A stretch of DNA of 64,000 bases from Paenibacillus sp. FSL H8-0548 (lineage in GTDB: Bacteria > Bacillota > Bacilli > Paenibacillales > Paenibacillaceae): positions 2,995,501-3,059,500 of the forward strand of contig NZ_CP152049.1 in the NCBI RefSeq assembly GCF_038630985.1, written 5' to 3'. The notes beneath the pieces are model-generated. The model was given only the letters and a program-made list of their open reading frames with translations. It ran no database searches and was not told the DNA's origin. This document shows positions 1 to 9,517 of this stretch, in pieces. The position numbers and the translations under genes are program-made. Positions within the stretch are counted from its first letter, which is position 1. Each line of letters begins with the position of its first letter.

Positions 1-1
1 G

Positions 2-415
2 GGCACGCCTGATTGGGACGGAACCTACGATGTAGAGGATTTCGGAACAGCGTTGATTAAAATGGAAGATGGAAGCACACTTTCATTAGAAGTAAGCTGG
101 GCCGTTCATATGGATACTGATAATTCGGAATTTATCCAATTGATGGGCTCAGAGGGTGGCGCCAGCTACCGCGGAGGGAAAGGCAAGCTGCTGACGGAGA
201 AGTTCAACCGTCCAATTGAAACGGAATTGCATAGGGCTGAGCAGGATGAGGGAGAACGTGCGCGGCTGAGCCGGCATTTCTTGGAATGTATTCGCGAAGG
301 AAAACAGCCGATTACGACAGCGCTTACGGGTTTTACGAACAATCTTGTGCTGGATGCCATTTACGAATCCTCGCGCACAGGCAATGAAGTGAAGCTGAAT
401 TGGAATTTAAATTAG
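2..415 (+). CDS. Gfo/Idh/MocA family oxidoreductase, C-terminal part (5' truncated by the window)
   Basis: The open frame runs in from the window edge and reads GTPDWDGTYDVEDFGTALIK before the first possible TTG at 53, so this is the tail of a longer gene. The segment with LSLEVSWA, LMGSEGGA and ending in a 'FTNNLVLDAIYESSRTG' stretch is typical of the C-terminal alpha/beta domain of NAD(P)-dependent sugar dehydrogenases of the Gfo/Idh/MocA group. The Rossmann domain lies outside the window, so cofactor and substrate cannot be read. It is followed after 33 bases by a sugar isomerase-like gene on the same strand. That pairing is common in inositol- or glycoside-degradation loci, so a shared operon is likely. 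Confidence 0.82.
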   Translation, partial: GTPDWDGTYDVEDFGTALIKMEDGSTLSLEVSWAVHMDTDNSEFIQLMGSEGGASYRGGKGKLLTEKFNRPIETELHRAEQDEGERARLSRHFLECIREGKQPITTALTGFTNNLVLDAIYESSRTGNEVKLNWNLN

Positions 416-448
416 TAGGTAGTGAAGTAGAAAAAGGAGGCAACCGAA

Positions 449-1285
449 ATGCTAAGAGGATTAACTGGAGCTGGCCTAGGCCGTATTGAAAATGATGAAA
501 AACTCATTGAGCTGGCCGGAGCACATGGTTTTCAGGCAGTAGATATTGATGCTGCATCATTGGTTAACCGCCATGGCATTGATAAAGCGAGAGAGCTGCT
601 GGCAAGCAATAACGTTGTAATTGGAACCATTGGGCTTTCAGTGGAATGGAGAACGACGGAAGAGGCATTCCTTGAAGGACTGAAAAACCTAGCATCGTCC
701 GCAGCGGCGGCAGCAGCGCTTGGCTGTACAAGCTGCTGCACTTATATATTGCCTTCTACTGATTTGAAAGCTGCCCGTTTTATGGCGCAGGCTACACGCC
801 GATTGCGTCTATGTGCACAAATTCTCGGCGCCTACGGTATACGCTTGGGGCTTGAGTTTGTAGGTCCGCACCATCTGCGCACTCGCTGGGCCAATCCCTT
901 TATTTGGACGCTTGAGGAGACGCTGGAGTGGATCGACGCTATTGGCGAGAGCAACGTTGGCTTGCTGTTTGATGCTTATCACTGGTATACGAATGGCCTG
1001 ACTGTGGCGGATATTGACGCGCTTCGCGTTGATCAAATCGTACATGTACATATTAATGACGCACCGAATGTGCCGGTAGAGGAAGCGCTCGATAATGGCC
1101 GGGTATATCCAGGCGAGGGCGTGATTGATTTGGTGGGCTTCCTTCAAGCGCTCGATCGTATCGGCTATAAGGGAGCAATATCGCAAGAAATATTAACAGC
1201 AGAGGCTCCATCGGAATCACCTGAAGAGCTCGTTTTACGCTCCAAGGCTGGCTTTGATAAAGTGTTTGGCGCAGCAGGCCTATAA
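449..1285 (+). CDS. Sugar phosphate isomerase/epimerase family protein (TIM barrel)
   Basis: A 278-residue protein with an AGGAGG ribosome binding site nine bases before the ATG. The order of conserved pieces fits the xylose-isomerase-like TIM barrel family: LGLEFVGP (metal-binding Glu), a GLLFDAYHWY block, VHVHINDAP (His ligand), and a C-terminal SQEIL Glu. Members are metal-dependent isomerases or epimerases of sugars and inositol derivatives. The substrate cannot be told from sequence. It directly follows the oxidoreductase and precedes a strong terminator, so it looks like the last gene of a sugar catabolic operon that starts outside the window. Confidence 0.85.
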   Translation: MLRGLTGAGLGRIENDEKLIELAGAHGFQAVDIDAASLVNRHGIDKARELLASNNVVIGTIGLSVEWRTTEEAFLEGLKNLASSAAAAAALGCTSCCTYILPSTDLKAARFMAQATRRLRLCAQILGAYGIRLGLEFVGPHHLRTRWANPFIWTLEETLEWIDAIGESNVGLLFDAYHWYTNGLTVADIDALRVDQIVHVHINDAPNVPVEEALDNGRVYPGEGVIDLVGFLQALDRIGYKGAISQEILTAEAPSESPEELVLRSKAGFDKVFGAAGL

Positions 1286-1313
1286 AGAGCTGCTGTGGCT
1301 CTAAATGATTACA

Positions 1314-1364
1314 GAAAGGAGGCTGCACATCCCGCATGGGTATGCGCAGCCTTCTTTTTGTTTT
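1314..1364 (+). terminator. Rho-independent terminator after the oxidoreductase/isomerase operon
   Basis: The arms AAGGAGGCTGC (about 1316-1326) and GCAGCCTTCTT (1346-1356) pair with one G-T wobble around a loop of about 20 bases, followed by a T-rich tail. Confidence 0.85.
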
Positions 1365-1374
1365 GTATAGGAAA

Positions 1375-1661
1375 CTATGGATTCTCCGAATTTGTTGATA
1401 ACGTTGCTGCGCGAGCAGCCGGAGAGCGGATAACGAAAGCTAACGGAAACTAGAGACGCTAAAGTCCCATTTTTGGTTAGCGTCATATTTTAACGGAAGT
1501 GGGAGACTCTATTCCGCAGAAATGAAGCGATATCGTGTATCTTTTGTACAAATAAAGGCCCGTGTTTCCGTTACAATCTTGAAACGACATATATAGGCGA
1601 TTTAGCGTCTCTGGTTTCCGTTAGAAGTTCGAGCTGACGCGTCTGCGGTTCCCAATCACCC
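1375..1661 (+). repeat. Dispersed intergenic repeat, family F copy 1
   Basis: This fills most of the roughly 430-base gap before the GH95 gene. It begins CTATGGATTCTCCGAA and ends near GCGGTTCCCAATCACCC. Most of it aligns with the segment at 11255-11424: shared blocks include GAAAGCTAACGGAAAC, AGAGACGCTAAAG, GGTTTCCGTTAGAAG and GAGCTGACGCG. Copy 1 carries about 120 extra bases between the two halves of the central hairpin, and that extra part contains degenerate versions of the same AACGGAA/TTCCGTTA stem. I see no credible gene inside it. Confidence 0.8.
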
Positions 1662-1790
1662 TAGACCGCTAATTTTGATATGAGTTTATATGAAATCTGA
1701 TGGGTACTGTACTTGGTGTGTTCTCCGTTATGATGGATACTATATGTAGATATAAAATCAAAATGTTCGAACTAATAGGAGAACGTAAAT

Positions 1791-4175
1791 ATGACAATTG
1801 GGGAAAATCAGAATCATTCGTGGAATCTTTGGTACAAACAGCCTGCCTCTAGATGGGAAGAGGCGCTGCCGATTGGCAATGGAAGAATAGGCGGCATGGT
1901 ATTTGGCGGCGTAAATATAGAACGGATTCAATTAAATGAAGATACGCTTTGGTCGGGCTTTCCGCGCGATACGAATAATTACGAGGCTTTGAGGTATTTA
2001 CAGCGCGCTCGGGAGCTTATTGCAGAAAAGCGATTTGTAGAGGCGGAGCAGCTTGTTGAGGCCAAGATGCTCGGCACAAATACAGAATCGTATCAACCTA
2101 TGGGCGATTGGTATGTGGAGCAGCATCTATCAGAGCAAAATAAAGAGACGATCGACTATACTCGCAGCTTAGATATTGATGCGGGCATTACGGCAGCAAG
2201 GTTCCAAAAAGGTCAAACGATGTATACACGCGAGACGTTTGTAAGCGCAGTCGATCAAGTGCTATGTTCGCGTTACGAAGCGCAAGGGAGTGAGCTGCTT
2301 GCACTTACGGCTTCTCTGCAAGCATCCGTGCAGTACAAGCTTACAGCAGAGAGCAGCAATGCGATTGTGCTTCACGGCCGTTGTCCTAGTCATGTGGCAG
2401 ACAATTATAGGGGTGATCATCCAAAGGCTGTGCAATACGAGGATGATCGCGGCATTACGTTTCAGACAAAGCTGCTAGTAAAGCTAGACGCGGGAGAGGT
2501 TGCGGTAAACGACAACAACCAATTAGTTATAAGCGGCGCGCGATCGGTAACTTTTCTATTAAGCGCAGCGACGAGCTTCGAGCGTTTTGACCGTCAACCG
2601 AATAAAAGTGAAGCAGCGTTAAGCGAGCAAAATGATGCAGTCTTGGCAGCGGCGGAAGCTTATAGCTATGAGCAATTGCGAGATCGTCATGTGCAGGATC
2701 ACCGCGCTATGTTCCAGCGGGTTCAAATCGATTTAGGTCAAACACCAAATGCACTGCTGCCGACGGATGAGCGGCTTGAAGCGTATAAGAGAGGCGAGCA
2801 GGACCCGCAGCTGGAAGCGCTATATTTTCAATACGGCCGGTACTTGCTCATGGCAAGCTCGCGCCCGGGTACGCAGCCAGCTCATTTGCAGGGGATATGG
2901 AATGATCGTGTACAGCCGCCATGGAACAGTGATTATACGACGAATATCAATACGCAAATGAATTATTGGCCCGCGGAGCTAGGAAATTTGAGTGAGTGTC
3001 ATGAGCCGCTGCTGAAGCTGATCGAGGAGCTTAGCGAGACGGGGGCACGCACAGCAGCTATCCATTATAACAGCGCTGGCTGGGTTGCCCATCACAATGT
3101 TGATTTATGGCGGACGGCAACTCCGACTGCAGGCCATCCAAGCTGGGCTTTCTGGCCAATGGGCGGCGTATGGCTTACGCAGCATCTTTGGGAGCATTAC
3201 TTGTACAATCCGGACAAGGCCTTTCTACGGGATAGAGCTTTTCCGTTCATGAAGGGTGCCGCGTTATTCTGTTTGGATTGGCTGCAAGAGAATGAAAAAG
3301 GTATTCTGATGACGGTGCCTTCGACCTCCCCTGAGAACAAGTTCCTGACAGTTGACGGCGAAGCAAGCAGCGTAGCAGAATCGTCAGCCATGGATATTAC
3401 ATTAATCGGGGAGCTGTTTGACCATTGTATTAGTGCGGCAGGCTTGCTTCAGCAGGATGAGGCATTCGCGCAGCGTATTGCTGCAGCGATGCTCAAGCTT
3501 CCTACGCTAATGGTCGGACCGAGCGGAATGCTGCAGGAATGGCAGGAACATTTCGAAGAGCATGAGCCCGGTCACCGCCATGTTTCACATTTGTACGGCT
3601 TGTACCCTGGTACGTCGATCAACGAAGCAGAAACGCCTGAACTAGTTGAAGCAAGCAGGAGGTCGCTTGAGAGCCGCATCAAGAACGGAGGCGGGCATAC
3701 GGGCTGGAGCTGCGCATGGCTAATTAATCTGTATGCGCGGCTTAAGGACTCGGAATCGTCCTATCGATTTATTCACACGCTGCTTGCACGGTCAACGCAT
3801 CCAAATTTATTCGATGATCATCCGCCTTTCCAGATTGACGGAAACTTTGGAGGAGCAGCCGGCATAGCAGAGCTTCTATTGCAAAGCCATCAAGACGGTA
3901 TCGAGCTCTTGCCGGCACTGCCTGCGGCATGGCCAAGCGGCTATGTGAAGGGCATTAAAGCAAGGGGAGGCTTCCTTGTTGACATCGAGTGGGAGAGGGG
4001 CAAGCTGACTGGCGGCCGGATTTTCTCGACACATGGCTCACCATGTCAATTGCGCACCAATGTTCAAATCACTGTAAGGTCTTCTGATGGCACTAAGATA
4101 GATCCGACAAAGCCATTTGCGACGAGTAAGAACGAATGGTACAGCATTATATCTGCAACTAACGAAGGGGAGTAA
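1791..4175 (+). CDS. Glycoside hydrolase family 95 protein (alpha-L-fucosidase/alpha-galactosidase type)
   Basis: A 794-residue protein without a signal peptide, so cytoplasmic. The N-terminus has the family hallmark [18 protein letters not shown] followed by [11 protein letters not shown]. The (alpha/alpha)6 barrel contains [12 protein letters not shown] (Asn385/Asn387), STSPENKF (Glu515) and FQIDGNFGG (Asp683). By analogy with Bifidobacterium AfcA these match the two Asn residues, general acid Glu and Asp of the active site. GH95 enzymes release alpha-1,2-L-fucose or alpha-L-galactose from glycans such as xyloglucan. The ATG is preceded by AGGAG. The stop lies seven bases before the GH3 start, so the two enzymes are co-transcribed and probably act on imported oligosaccharides. 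Confidence 0.9.
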   Translation: MTIGENQNHSWNLWYKQPASRWEEALPIGNGRIGGMVFGGVNIERIQLNEDTLWSGFPRDTNNYEALRYLQRARELIAEKRFVEAEQLVEAKMLGTNTESYQPMGDWYVEQHLSEQNKETIDYTRSLDIDAGITAARFQKGQTMYTRETFVSAVDQVLCSRYEAQGSELLALTASLQASVQYKLTAESSNAIVLHGRCPSHVADNYRGDHPKAVQYEDDRGITFQTKLLVKLDAGEVAVNDNNQLVISGARSVTFLLSAATSFERFDRQPNKSEAALSEQNDAVLAAAEAYSYEQLRDRHVQDHRAMFQRVQIDLGQTPNALLPTDERLEAYKRGEQDPQLEALYFQYGRYLLMASSRPGTQPAHLQGIWNDRVQPPWNSDYTTNINTQMNYWPAELGNLSECHEPLLKLIEELSETGARTAAIHYNSAGWVAHHNVDLWRTATPTAGHPSWAFWPMGGVWLTQHLWEHYLYNPDKAFLRDRAFPFMKGAALFCLDWLQENEKGILMTVPSTSPENKFLTVDGEASSVAESSAMDITLIGELFDHCISAAGLLQQDEAFAQRIAAAMLKLPTLMVGPSGMLQEWQEHFEEHEPGHRHVSHLYGLYPGTSINEAETPELVEASRRSLESRIKNGGGHTGWSCAWLINLYARLKDSESSYRFIHTLLARSTHPNLFDDHPPFQIDGNFGGAAGIAELLLQSHQDGIELLPALPAAWPSGYVKGIKARGGFLVDIEWERGKLTGGRIFSTHGSPCQLRTNVQITVRSSDGTKIDPTKPFATSKNEWYSIISATNEGE

Positions 4176-4182
4176 TCAAATT

Positions 4183-7011
4183 ATGACTGCAACGACTAAT
4201 TTTCCTTTTGAAAATAGTTCACTTCCGATTGAAGATCGAGTGATTGATCTTGTATCTCGTTTCACACTTGATGAGAAGATTGATTCGATGGTTCAATATC
4301 AGCCGGAAATTCAACGTCTTGGCGTCAAGCCTTACAAGCATGGAACGGAAGCGGCACACGGCATGGCGTGGCTGGGAGAAGCGACGACATTCCCGCAGCC
4401 GATCGGACTCGGCTGCACGTGGAACCCAGTGCTGCTAAAGGAAGTGGGCTCAGTCATCGGCGATGAAGCTCGCGTTTATTTCCAGCGCAACCCAGCCATT
4501 AATGGCCTGACACTCTGGGCACCGACGGTCGATATGGAGCGCGACCCGCGCTGGGGAAGGACGGAGGAAGCGTACGGCGAGGATCCGAAGCTGACTGGTG
4601 AGCTGTCCGCAGCGCTTGTACAAGGAATTCAAGGCGATCATCCGCTTTATTTCAAAGCGGTAGCGACCTTGAAGCATTTTATCGGAAATAACAATGAAAT
4701 TAACCGCGGCAGCTGCTCGGCGAGCATTGATCCGCGCAATATGAAGGAATATTATCAAGCGGCGTTCAAACCAGCCTTCGTCAAGGGCGGCGCGCAGTCG
4801 ATGATGACCTCGTACAACTCGGTCAACGGTACGCCAACGATTTTGCATGAGGATGTCAATAAAGTGGTGAAAGAGGAGTGGGGCATGAACGGCTTCATCG
4901 TAAGCGATGCTGGTGACCTGCTCGGAATCGTCAATGATCACAACTATTATGATTCTTACAAGGACGCGGTCGCGCATTCGATTAAAGCCGGTATCGACAG
5001 CATTACGGACGATGCGGAGAAATCATGTGCGGCCATTCGCGAGGCGCTTGCAGAGGGCTTGCTGACGGAACAGCATTTGGATAAAGCGCTTATTAACACA
5101 TTCCGTGTCCGCTTCCGGTTGGGCGAGTTTGACCCTGCTGATCAGAATCCGTATGCGAATGTACCGGAATCAAAGCTTTGTGCGCCTGAGCATGGCGAGC
5201 TGTCGCTGCAGGCTGCGCGTGAGTCGATTGTATTGTTGAAAAACGAAAACAATACATTGCCGCTTAACAAAGAGAAGCTAAGCAGCGTCGCTGTTATCGG
5301 ACCGCTTGCAGATGTGGTTTACCGCGACTGGTATTCGGGCTCGCTTCCCTATAAAGTAACGCCGCTTGAGGGCATTAAGAGCAAGCTGGCAGGCAAACAG
5401 GTAGGCTACAGCAGCGGAAACGATCGTATCGTATTAAAATCAGCTGCGAACGGCAAAGCACTTCGTGCTGCAGCTGATAACGAGGGGCGCCTGCAAGCGG
5501 AGGAGTCGCAAGCTGCTAATGAAACGTTTGAAGTTACGGATTGGGGCTGGGGCAGCTATACACTGGAGAGCAAAGTCACTGGCAAGCTGTTAACTAGCGC
5601 AGATGATGTCAATATCGCTGCAGCAGCAAGCGAAGCATTTGGCTGGTATGTGAAGGAAGTATTCAAGCTGGATGAGCAGGAAAATGATCAATTTGCGATT
5701 CGTACATGGAACGGCAAGCTGGTATCAGCGCCAAACGGCGGTGCAGATTCGCTTCAAGTGATAGAGGACGAGGAGATCGGAGCTAACGAGCTGTTCACGA
5801 AGGATATCGTTGCAAACGGGCTTGAGGAGGCTGTAGCAGCTGCGAAAGCAGCGGAAACAGCTATAGTCATCGTTGGCAACCATCCGCTCATCAACGGAAA
5901 AGAAGAGATTGACCGTCCGAGCCTTGATCTAGCAGCCTCGCAGAATGAGCTGATCAGCGCCGTTTTTGCAGCTAATCCGAACACAGTAGTTGTCGTTATC
6001 GGTAGCTATCCGTTTACGTTAAATGCTGTGAATGAGCAAATTCCGGCCATCATCTACTTATCGCATGCCGGCCAAGAGCTTGGCAATGCGATTGCTGATG
6101 TACTCTTCGGTGATTATTCTCCTGCAGGACGCCTGAATATGACCTGGTACCAATCAGAGGAGCAGCTGACTGATCTGATGGACTACGATATTTTGAAGGG
6201 CAAACGAACGTATTTGTATTTTGACGGCGAGCCGCTGTATCCGTTCGGCTATGGACTAAGCTATGGAGCATTCCGCTACAGCCCGCTCGAAATTACGAAT
6301 CATGCGACAAGCATGGATGGTCACGTAATCGTACAATTGCACGTAACGAATGAATCGGATCGAACAGCGGATGAGGTTGTTCAATTGTACGTGCGCGTGG
6401 AAGGCTCAAGAGTAGAGCGCCCGCTTAAGAAGCTGGTAGGCTTTACGCGTATTACGCTTCAGCCGGGAGAAACAAAAGCTGTGGAGTTGATTGTGCCTGC
6501 GGAGGAGCTGGCCATTTGGGATGTTACTCGCGACCGCTTCTGCCTGGAAACAGCTGAATATACGTTTGCGGCAGGCGGCTCGTCTGAGGATGTGAAGTCC
6601 TCGGCTACGATTGTGATTGAGGGGGAAAAGATTCCGAAGCGGAACCTTTCAACTGCTACTCGGGCAGAAAACTATGATGACTATGCACAGGTATATTTAG
6701 ATGAGAGCAAGGAAGGCGGAACGGCGGTTCGGTTGTCGCATGCTGAGGGCTGGATTCAATTCGCTGATATTGATTGGTCGAACGGCAATAGCGGCTTTGA
6801 AGCGCGTGTGAGCGGCGGATCTGAGGGCGGACAGCTTTCGATCCTGATTGGAAGTGCTGAAGGCTCCGTTATCGGTTCTTGTACGGTTGCGGCAAGCGGC
6901 GAACAGGAATGGCAAACGATTCATATCGAGCTGCCAGAGGTTCAGCCGGATGGCGATCTGATTATTAAGCTAAGTGGGAGCGTCAAGCTGAGCTGGTTCC
7001 ATATTCAATAA
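4183..7011 (+). CDS. Glycoside hydrolase family 3 protein with an inserted beta-trefoil-like domain and a C-terminal CBM6-like domain
   Basis: The start ATG at 4183 follows AGGGGAG; the frame extends upstream but without a ribosome site. The 942 residues show a GH3 N-terminal barrel with HGMAW, DMERDPRWGR and KHF, and the nucleophile Asp242 in FIVSDAGDL. The GH3 C-domain starts with ESIVLLKNENNTLPL. About residues 415-545 are an insertion within the C-domain (ANGKALRAAADNEG, SKVTGKLLTSAD) resembling a fascin/ricin-like beta-trefoil. GH3 sequence then resumes with KEEIDRPSLDL (Glu574/575, candidate acid/base), followed by a fibronectin-III-like domain (about 680-790) and a CBM6-like tail. It is probably a beta-xylosidase or beta-glucosidase. 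No signal peptide is present, so it is intracellular. Confidence 0.9.
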   Translation: MTATTNFPFENSSLPIEDRVIDLVSRFTLDEKIDSMVQYQPEIQRLGVKPYKHGTEAAHGMAWLGEATTFPQPIGLGCTWNPVLLKEVGSVIGDEARVYFQRNPAINGLTLWAPTVDMERDPRWGRTEEAYGEDPKLTGELSAALVQGIQGDHPLYFKAVATLKHFIGNNNEINRGSCSASIDPRNMKEYYQAAFKPAFVKGGAQSMMTSYNSVNGTPTILHEDVNKVVKEEWGMNGFIVSDAGDLLGIVNDHNYYDSYKDAVAHSIKAGIDSITDDAEKSCAAIREALAEGLLTEQHLDKALINTFRVRFRLGEFDPADQNPYANVPESKLCAPEHGELSLQAARESIVLLKNENNTLPLNKEKLSSVAVIGPLADVVYRDWYSGSLPYKVTPLEGIKSKLAGKQVGYSSGNDRIVLKSAANGKALRAAADNEGRLQAEESQAANETFEVTDWGWGSYTLESKVTGKLLTSADDVNIAAAASEAFGWYVKEVFKLDEQENDQFAIRTWNGKLVSAPNGGADSLQVIEDEEIGANELFTKDIVANGLEEAVAAAKAAETAIVIVGNHPLINGKEEIDRPSLDLAASQNELISAVFAANPNTVVVVIGSYPFTLNAVNEQIPAIIYLSHAGQELGNAIADVLFGDYSPAGRLNMTWYQSEEQLTDLMDYDILKGKRTYLYFDGEPLYPFGYGLSYGAFRYSPLEITNHATSMDGHVIVQLHVTNESDRTADEVVQLYVRVEGSRVERPLKKLVGFTRITLQPGETKAVELIVPAEELAIWDVTRDRFCLETAEYTFAAGGSSEDVKSSATIVIEGEKIPKRNLSTATRAENYDDYAQVYLDESKEGGTAVRLSHAEGWIQFADIDWSNGNSGFEARVSGGSEGGQLSILIGSAEGSVIGSCTVAASGEQEWQTIHIELPEVQPDGDLIIKLSGSVKLSWFHIQ

Positions 7012-7023
7012 TAAATGACTCAG

Positions 7024-7079
7024 AAAGAGCTGTTTCATAGGCTGCCCTTGGCAGCTCTTGAAACAGCTCTTTTTTTTAA
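7024..7079 (+). terminator. Terminator after the GH95-GH3 operon
   Basis: AAGAGCTGTTTCA pairs with TGAAACAGCTCTT, with an inner AGGCTGCC...GGCAGCTCT arm, and is followed by eight T residues. Confidence 0.92.
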
Positions 7080-7185
7080 TAGTGACTAGCCATAACTTCG
7101 TCTATACACATGAACAGTTGCATTTTATCGAGAGCAGCTTTATTCTTTAGATTGACCATTAACCTACATAAAGGAGCAAGTTCCA

Positions 7186-7536
7186 GTGATGAATGAATTA
7201 CAGATCGACTTGTATCAGGATTGGATAAATACGGTGAAGGAAGTATTTAGCGGCTCTGGATCGCCACTGCCTGAGACCGTTACCGATAAGGAAGCAGCAT
7301 TGGCATATTTTTTGCAGACTGCGGAATCCAGTGAGGACGCGGAGCAGCAGTTGGAAGCTAATAAGGAGCGGCTGCTCACTGCGCAGCAAATTATTTTGGA
7401 CCATTTTGAGACGGCTATTTTGCCCGATATTCGCAGCAGGACAAGCTACACCGGAGATAGCTTTACCTTTAAGTGGGTATATAATCAAGGGGAGCATGTC
7501 GTCGAGCAGCACTCTATGTACCGCATACCGCTCTAG
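7186..7536 (+). CDS. Hypothetical protein (116 aa)
   Basis: I do not recognise this family. The protein is small, acidic and mostly helical in its first two thirds, with many Glu, Gln and Ala residues. It ends in a short strand-like segment (FTFKWVYNQGEHVVEQ). No signal peptide or membrane segment is visible. AAGGAG lies nine bases before a GTG at 7186 and twelve before the ATG at 7189; either could start it. It sits alone between a terminator and the sensor kinase, so it could be a single-gene unit or an accessory to the carbohydrate region. Confidence 0.65.
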   Translation: MMNELQIDLYQDWINTVKEVFSGSGSPLPETVTDKEAALAYFLQTAESSEDAEQQLEANKERLLTAQQIILDHFETAILPDIRSRTSYTGDSFTFKWVYNQGEHVVEQHSMYRIPL

Positions 7537-7676
7537 TTGGAGCGGTTTTAGCGAATAAGAAACAGAGTAAGTATCGAAATGTCTAATTTATATAGGATAA
7601 AATAACGAATAAGTCATGTATGAATGTCTATACCCCTGCTTTATAATATAGGATGCTTCAAAATTCAACATAGAAA

Positions 7677-7690
7677 AGAAAACGCTTTCC
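7677..7690 (+). promoter_or_regulatory. Candidate CcpA (cre) site upstream of the sensor kinase
   Basis: AGAAAACGCTTTCC matches 12 of 14 positions of the commonly used cre pattern TGWAANCGNTNWCA. It lies between a TATAAT at 7642-7647 and the ribosome binding site, a position suited to roadblock repression when glucose is present. Confidence 0.4.
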
Positions 7691-7714
7691 TTAATAATGG
7701 AGGGAGCCGCCTAT

Positions 7715-9517
7715 ATGATGACTGGCATCAGAGCGCTTGCACTTAGAATCAACAATATTAGAATAAAAAAAAAGCTGATCTTCTCGTTTATACTCGTCGT
7801 ATTCGTTCCTGTGCTGATCGTCGGCGTATTTTTGACGGTCGCTTTTCGCCAAAATGTCCTTGATCAGGCGACGCAGCAAATTACGAACAATGTGGAACGA
7901 ATAAAGAAGCAGACGCTCGATGTTATTCGAATGCCAATTGAAATTTCGGATAAGCTGCTCGTAGATAGCCGATTAACGAATGTTGTTAATACGCATTATA
8001 ATTCTACCTTTGAAGTGGTCAAGGCGTTTTGGGATTATCGCGATTTTCGCGATTACATACGCCTATACAGTGAAGTGTACAACGTGCGCTTCTATACAAC
8101 GAATATGACGATTTTGGACAATTGGGAGTTTCTAAAGGTGACCCCTGCGACGACGGATGAAGACTGGTATATCGCTGCGATGGAACAGGATGGCATTCAT
8201 TGGGGATATTTTGCTGACGAGACGAAGAACAATCAGAACTATTTGAGCCTTATTCGAAAAATCACGTTTCCTACGTACCGATCAAGCGGAGTGCTTGTCA
8301 TTGGCGTCAATCCTGTAGAGCTGAATGCGATGATTAGTGAAGAGCCGTTCGACACGATGATCATTGATGACAACGGCTATATGATTGCGGCGAAAAATCC
8401 TGATTGGGTCGGCAAGAACATATCAGAATTGGATTTTGCCAGTCAATTAACGGATAAGGTCGCAGGGACTTACGAGTTTAAGTTTGAAGGCAAGTCCTCC
8501 AAAATCGTTGTGGAGGATCTTCTTCCCGAGTCTAGCAACAATGGGCTCAAAATTATCTCGGTCTTTACAATAGAAAGCATTGTTAGCGGCGCGAATCGTA
8601 TTAGTCTTCTTGGATTTGGGATAATTATGGTGAGCTTGGTCATTGCGTTTGTTTTAATTTATATATTCTCGGTCATGTTAGCAAAGCGGATGCTGCTGCT
8701 GAACAAGGATTTGAACAAGGTGGCCATGGGTGATTTTAACGTAATTTCTCATGTATCAGGCAATGACGAGATCGGCATTTTATCTAAGCAATTCAACAAT
8801 ATGGTTGTGAGCATACGCGGTTTAATGGACGAGGTTGCAGAATCGCATAAGCAGCAGGCGCAGCTGCAGCTGCGGCAGAAAGAGATCAAGCTGAAAATGA
8901 TGGCAAGCCAAATCAATCCGCATTTTCTCTTTAACGCGCTCGAATCGATTCGCATGAAGGCTCATATCAAGGGCGAAACTGAAATTTCCTCAATCGTCAG
9001 GATGCTTGGGAAAATGATTCGCCGCAACCTAGAGGTTGGCTCTCGCAAAATCGCGTTAAAGGACGAGCTGGAAATGGTGCGCTGTTATTTGGAAATACAA
9101 AAATTCAGATACGGAAACGAGCGCTTAACCTTCCGGCTTGATATCGATGATTCCAGCCAAAACATTGAAATACCGCCGCTCATTATTCAGCCGCTCATTG
9201 AGAACGCTGTCGTGCACGGACTGGAAAATATTGCAGAGGGCGGCTTCGTTTCGTTGACTACTCAAGTGAAGGAGCAGGTTCTCTGCATCGAGGTAGCGGA
9301 TAATGGAGTTGGAATTAGTGGGGAAAAGCTGGGGCAAATCAACGAAGCGCTGCTTGATATGGAGGAAGAGGCTGAATACCGGATTGGACTTCGAAACGTT
9401 CATCAGCGACTGGTCATGATTTATGGCGAGGACTGCGGCTTGCGTATTACAAGTGAGCCGGGGGAAGGTACGCGTATAAATTTTGAAATACCGACAGGGG
9501 GTCATCCATTTGCATAA
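7715..9517 (+). CDS. YesM-type sensor histidine kinase
   Basis: The ATG at 7715 lies ten bases after GGAGGG; an earlier ATG overlaps that site and is less likely. The 600-residue protein has a membrane helix at about 13-37, an extracytoplasmic sensor region, a second helix near 290-312 and a HAMP linker. The His_kinase motif QINPHFLFNALESIR has the phosphoacceptor His403. A HATPase domain follows with IIQPLIENAVVHGLEN (N box) and DNGVGIS. This is the LytS/YesM class, whose members usually sense extracellular sugars or their binding proteins. It overlaps the response regulator by eight bases, so the two are translated together. It probably controls neighbouring hydrolase and transporter genes. 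Confidence 0.93.
   Translation: MMTGIRALALRINNIRIKKKLIFSFILVVFVPVLIVGVFLTVAFRQNVLDQATQQITNNVERIKKQTLDVIRMPIEISDKLLVDSRLTNVVNTHYNSTFEVVKAFWDYRDFRDYIRLYSEVYNVRFYTTNMTILDNWEFLKVTPATTDEDWYIAAMEQDGIHWGYFADETKNNQNYLSLIRKITFPTYRSSGVLVIGVNPVELNAMISEEPFDTMIIDDNGYMIAAKNPDWVGKNISELDFASQLTDKVAGTYEFKFEGKSSKIVVEDLLPESSNNGLKIISVFTIESIVSGANRISLLGFGIIMVSLVIAFVLIYIFSVMLAKRMLLLNKDLNKVAMGDFNVISHVSGNDEIGILSKQFNNMVVSIRGLMDEVAESHKQQAQLQLRQKEIKLKMMASQINPHFLFNALESIRMKAHIKGETEISSIVRMLGKMIRRNLEVGSRKIALKDELEMVRCYLEIQKFRYGNERLTFRLDIDDSSQNIEIPPLIIQPLIENAVVHGLENIAEGGFVSLTTQVKEQVLCIEVADNGVGISGEKLGQINEALLDMEEEAEYRIGLRNVHQRLVMIYGEDCGLRITSEPGEGTRINFEIPTGGHPFA

Noticed and set aside
809..1186. Minus-strand reading frames opposite the sugar isomerase gene
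   Set aside because: No ribosome binding sites or recognisable domains; they mirror a well-supported gene.
4450..4977. Antisense frame opposite the GH3 gene
   Set aside because: It has no start signal and no family resemblance, and lies over the conserved GH3 barrel.
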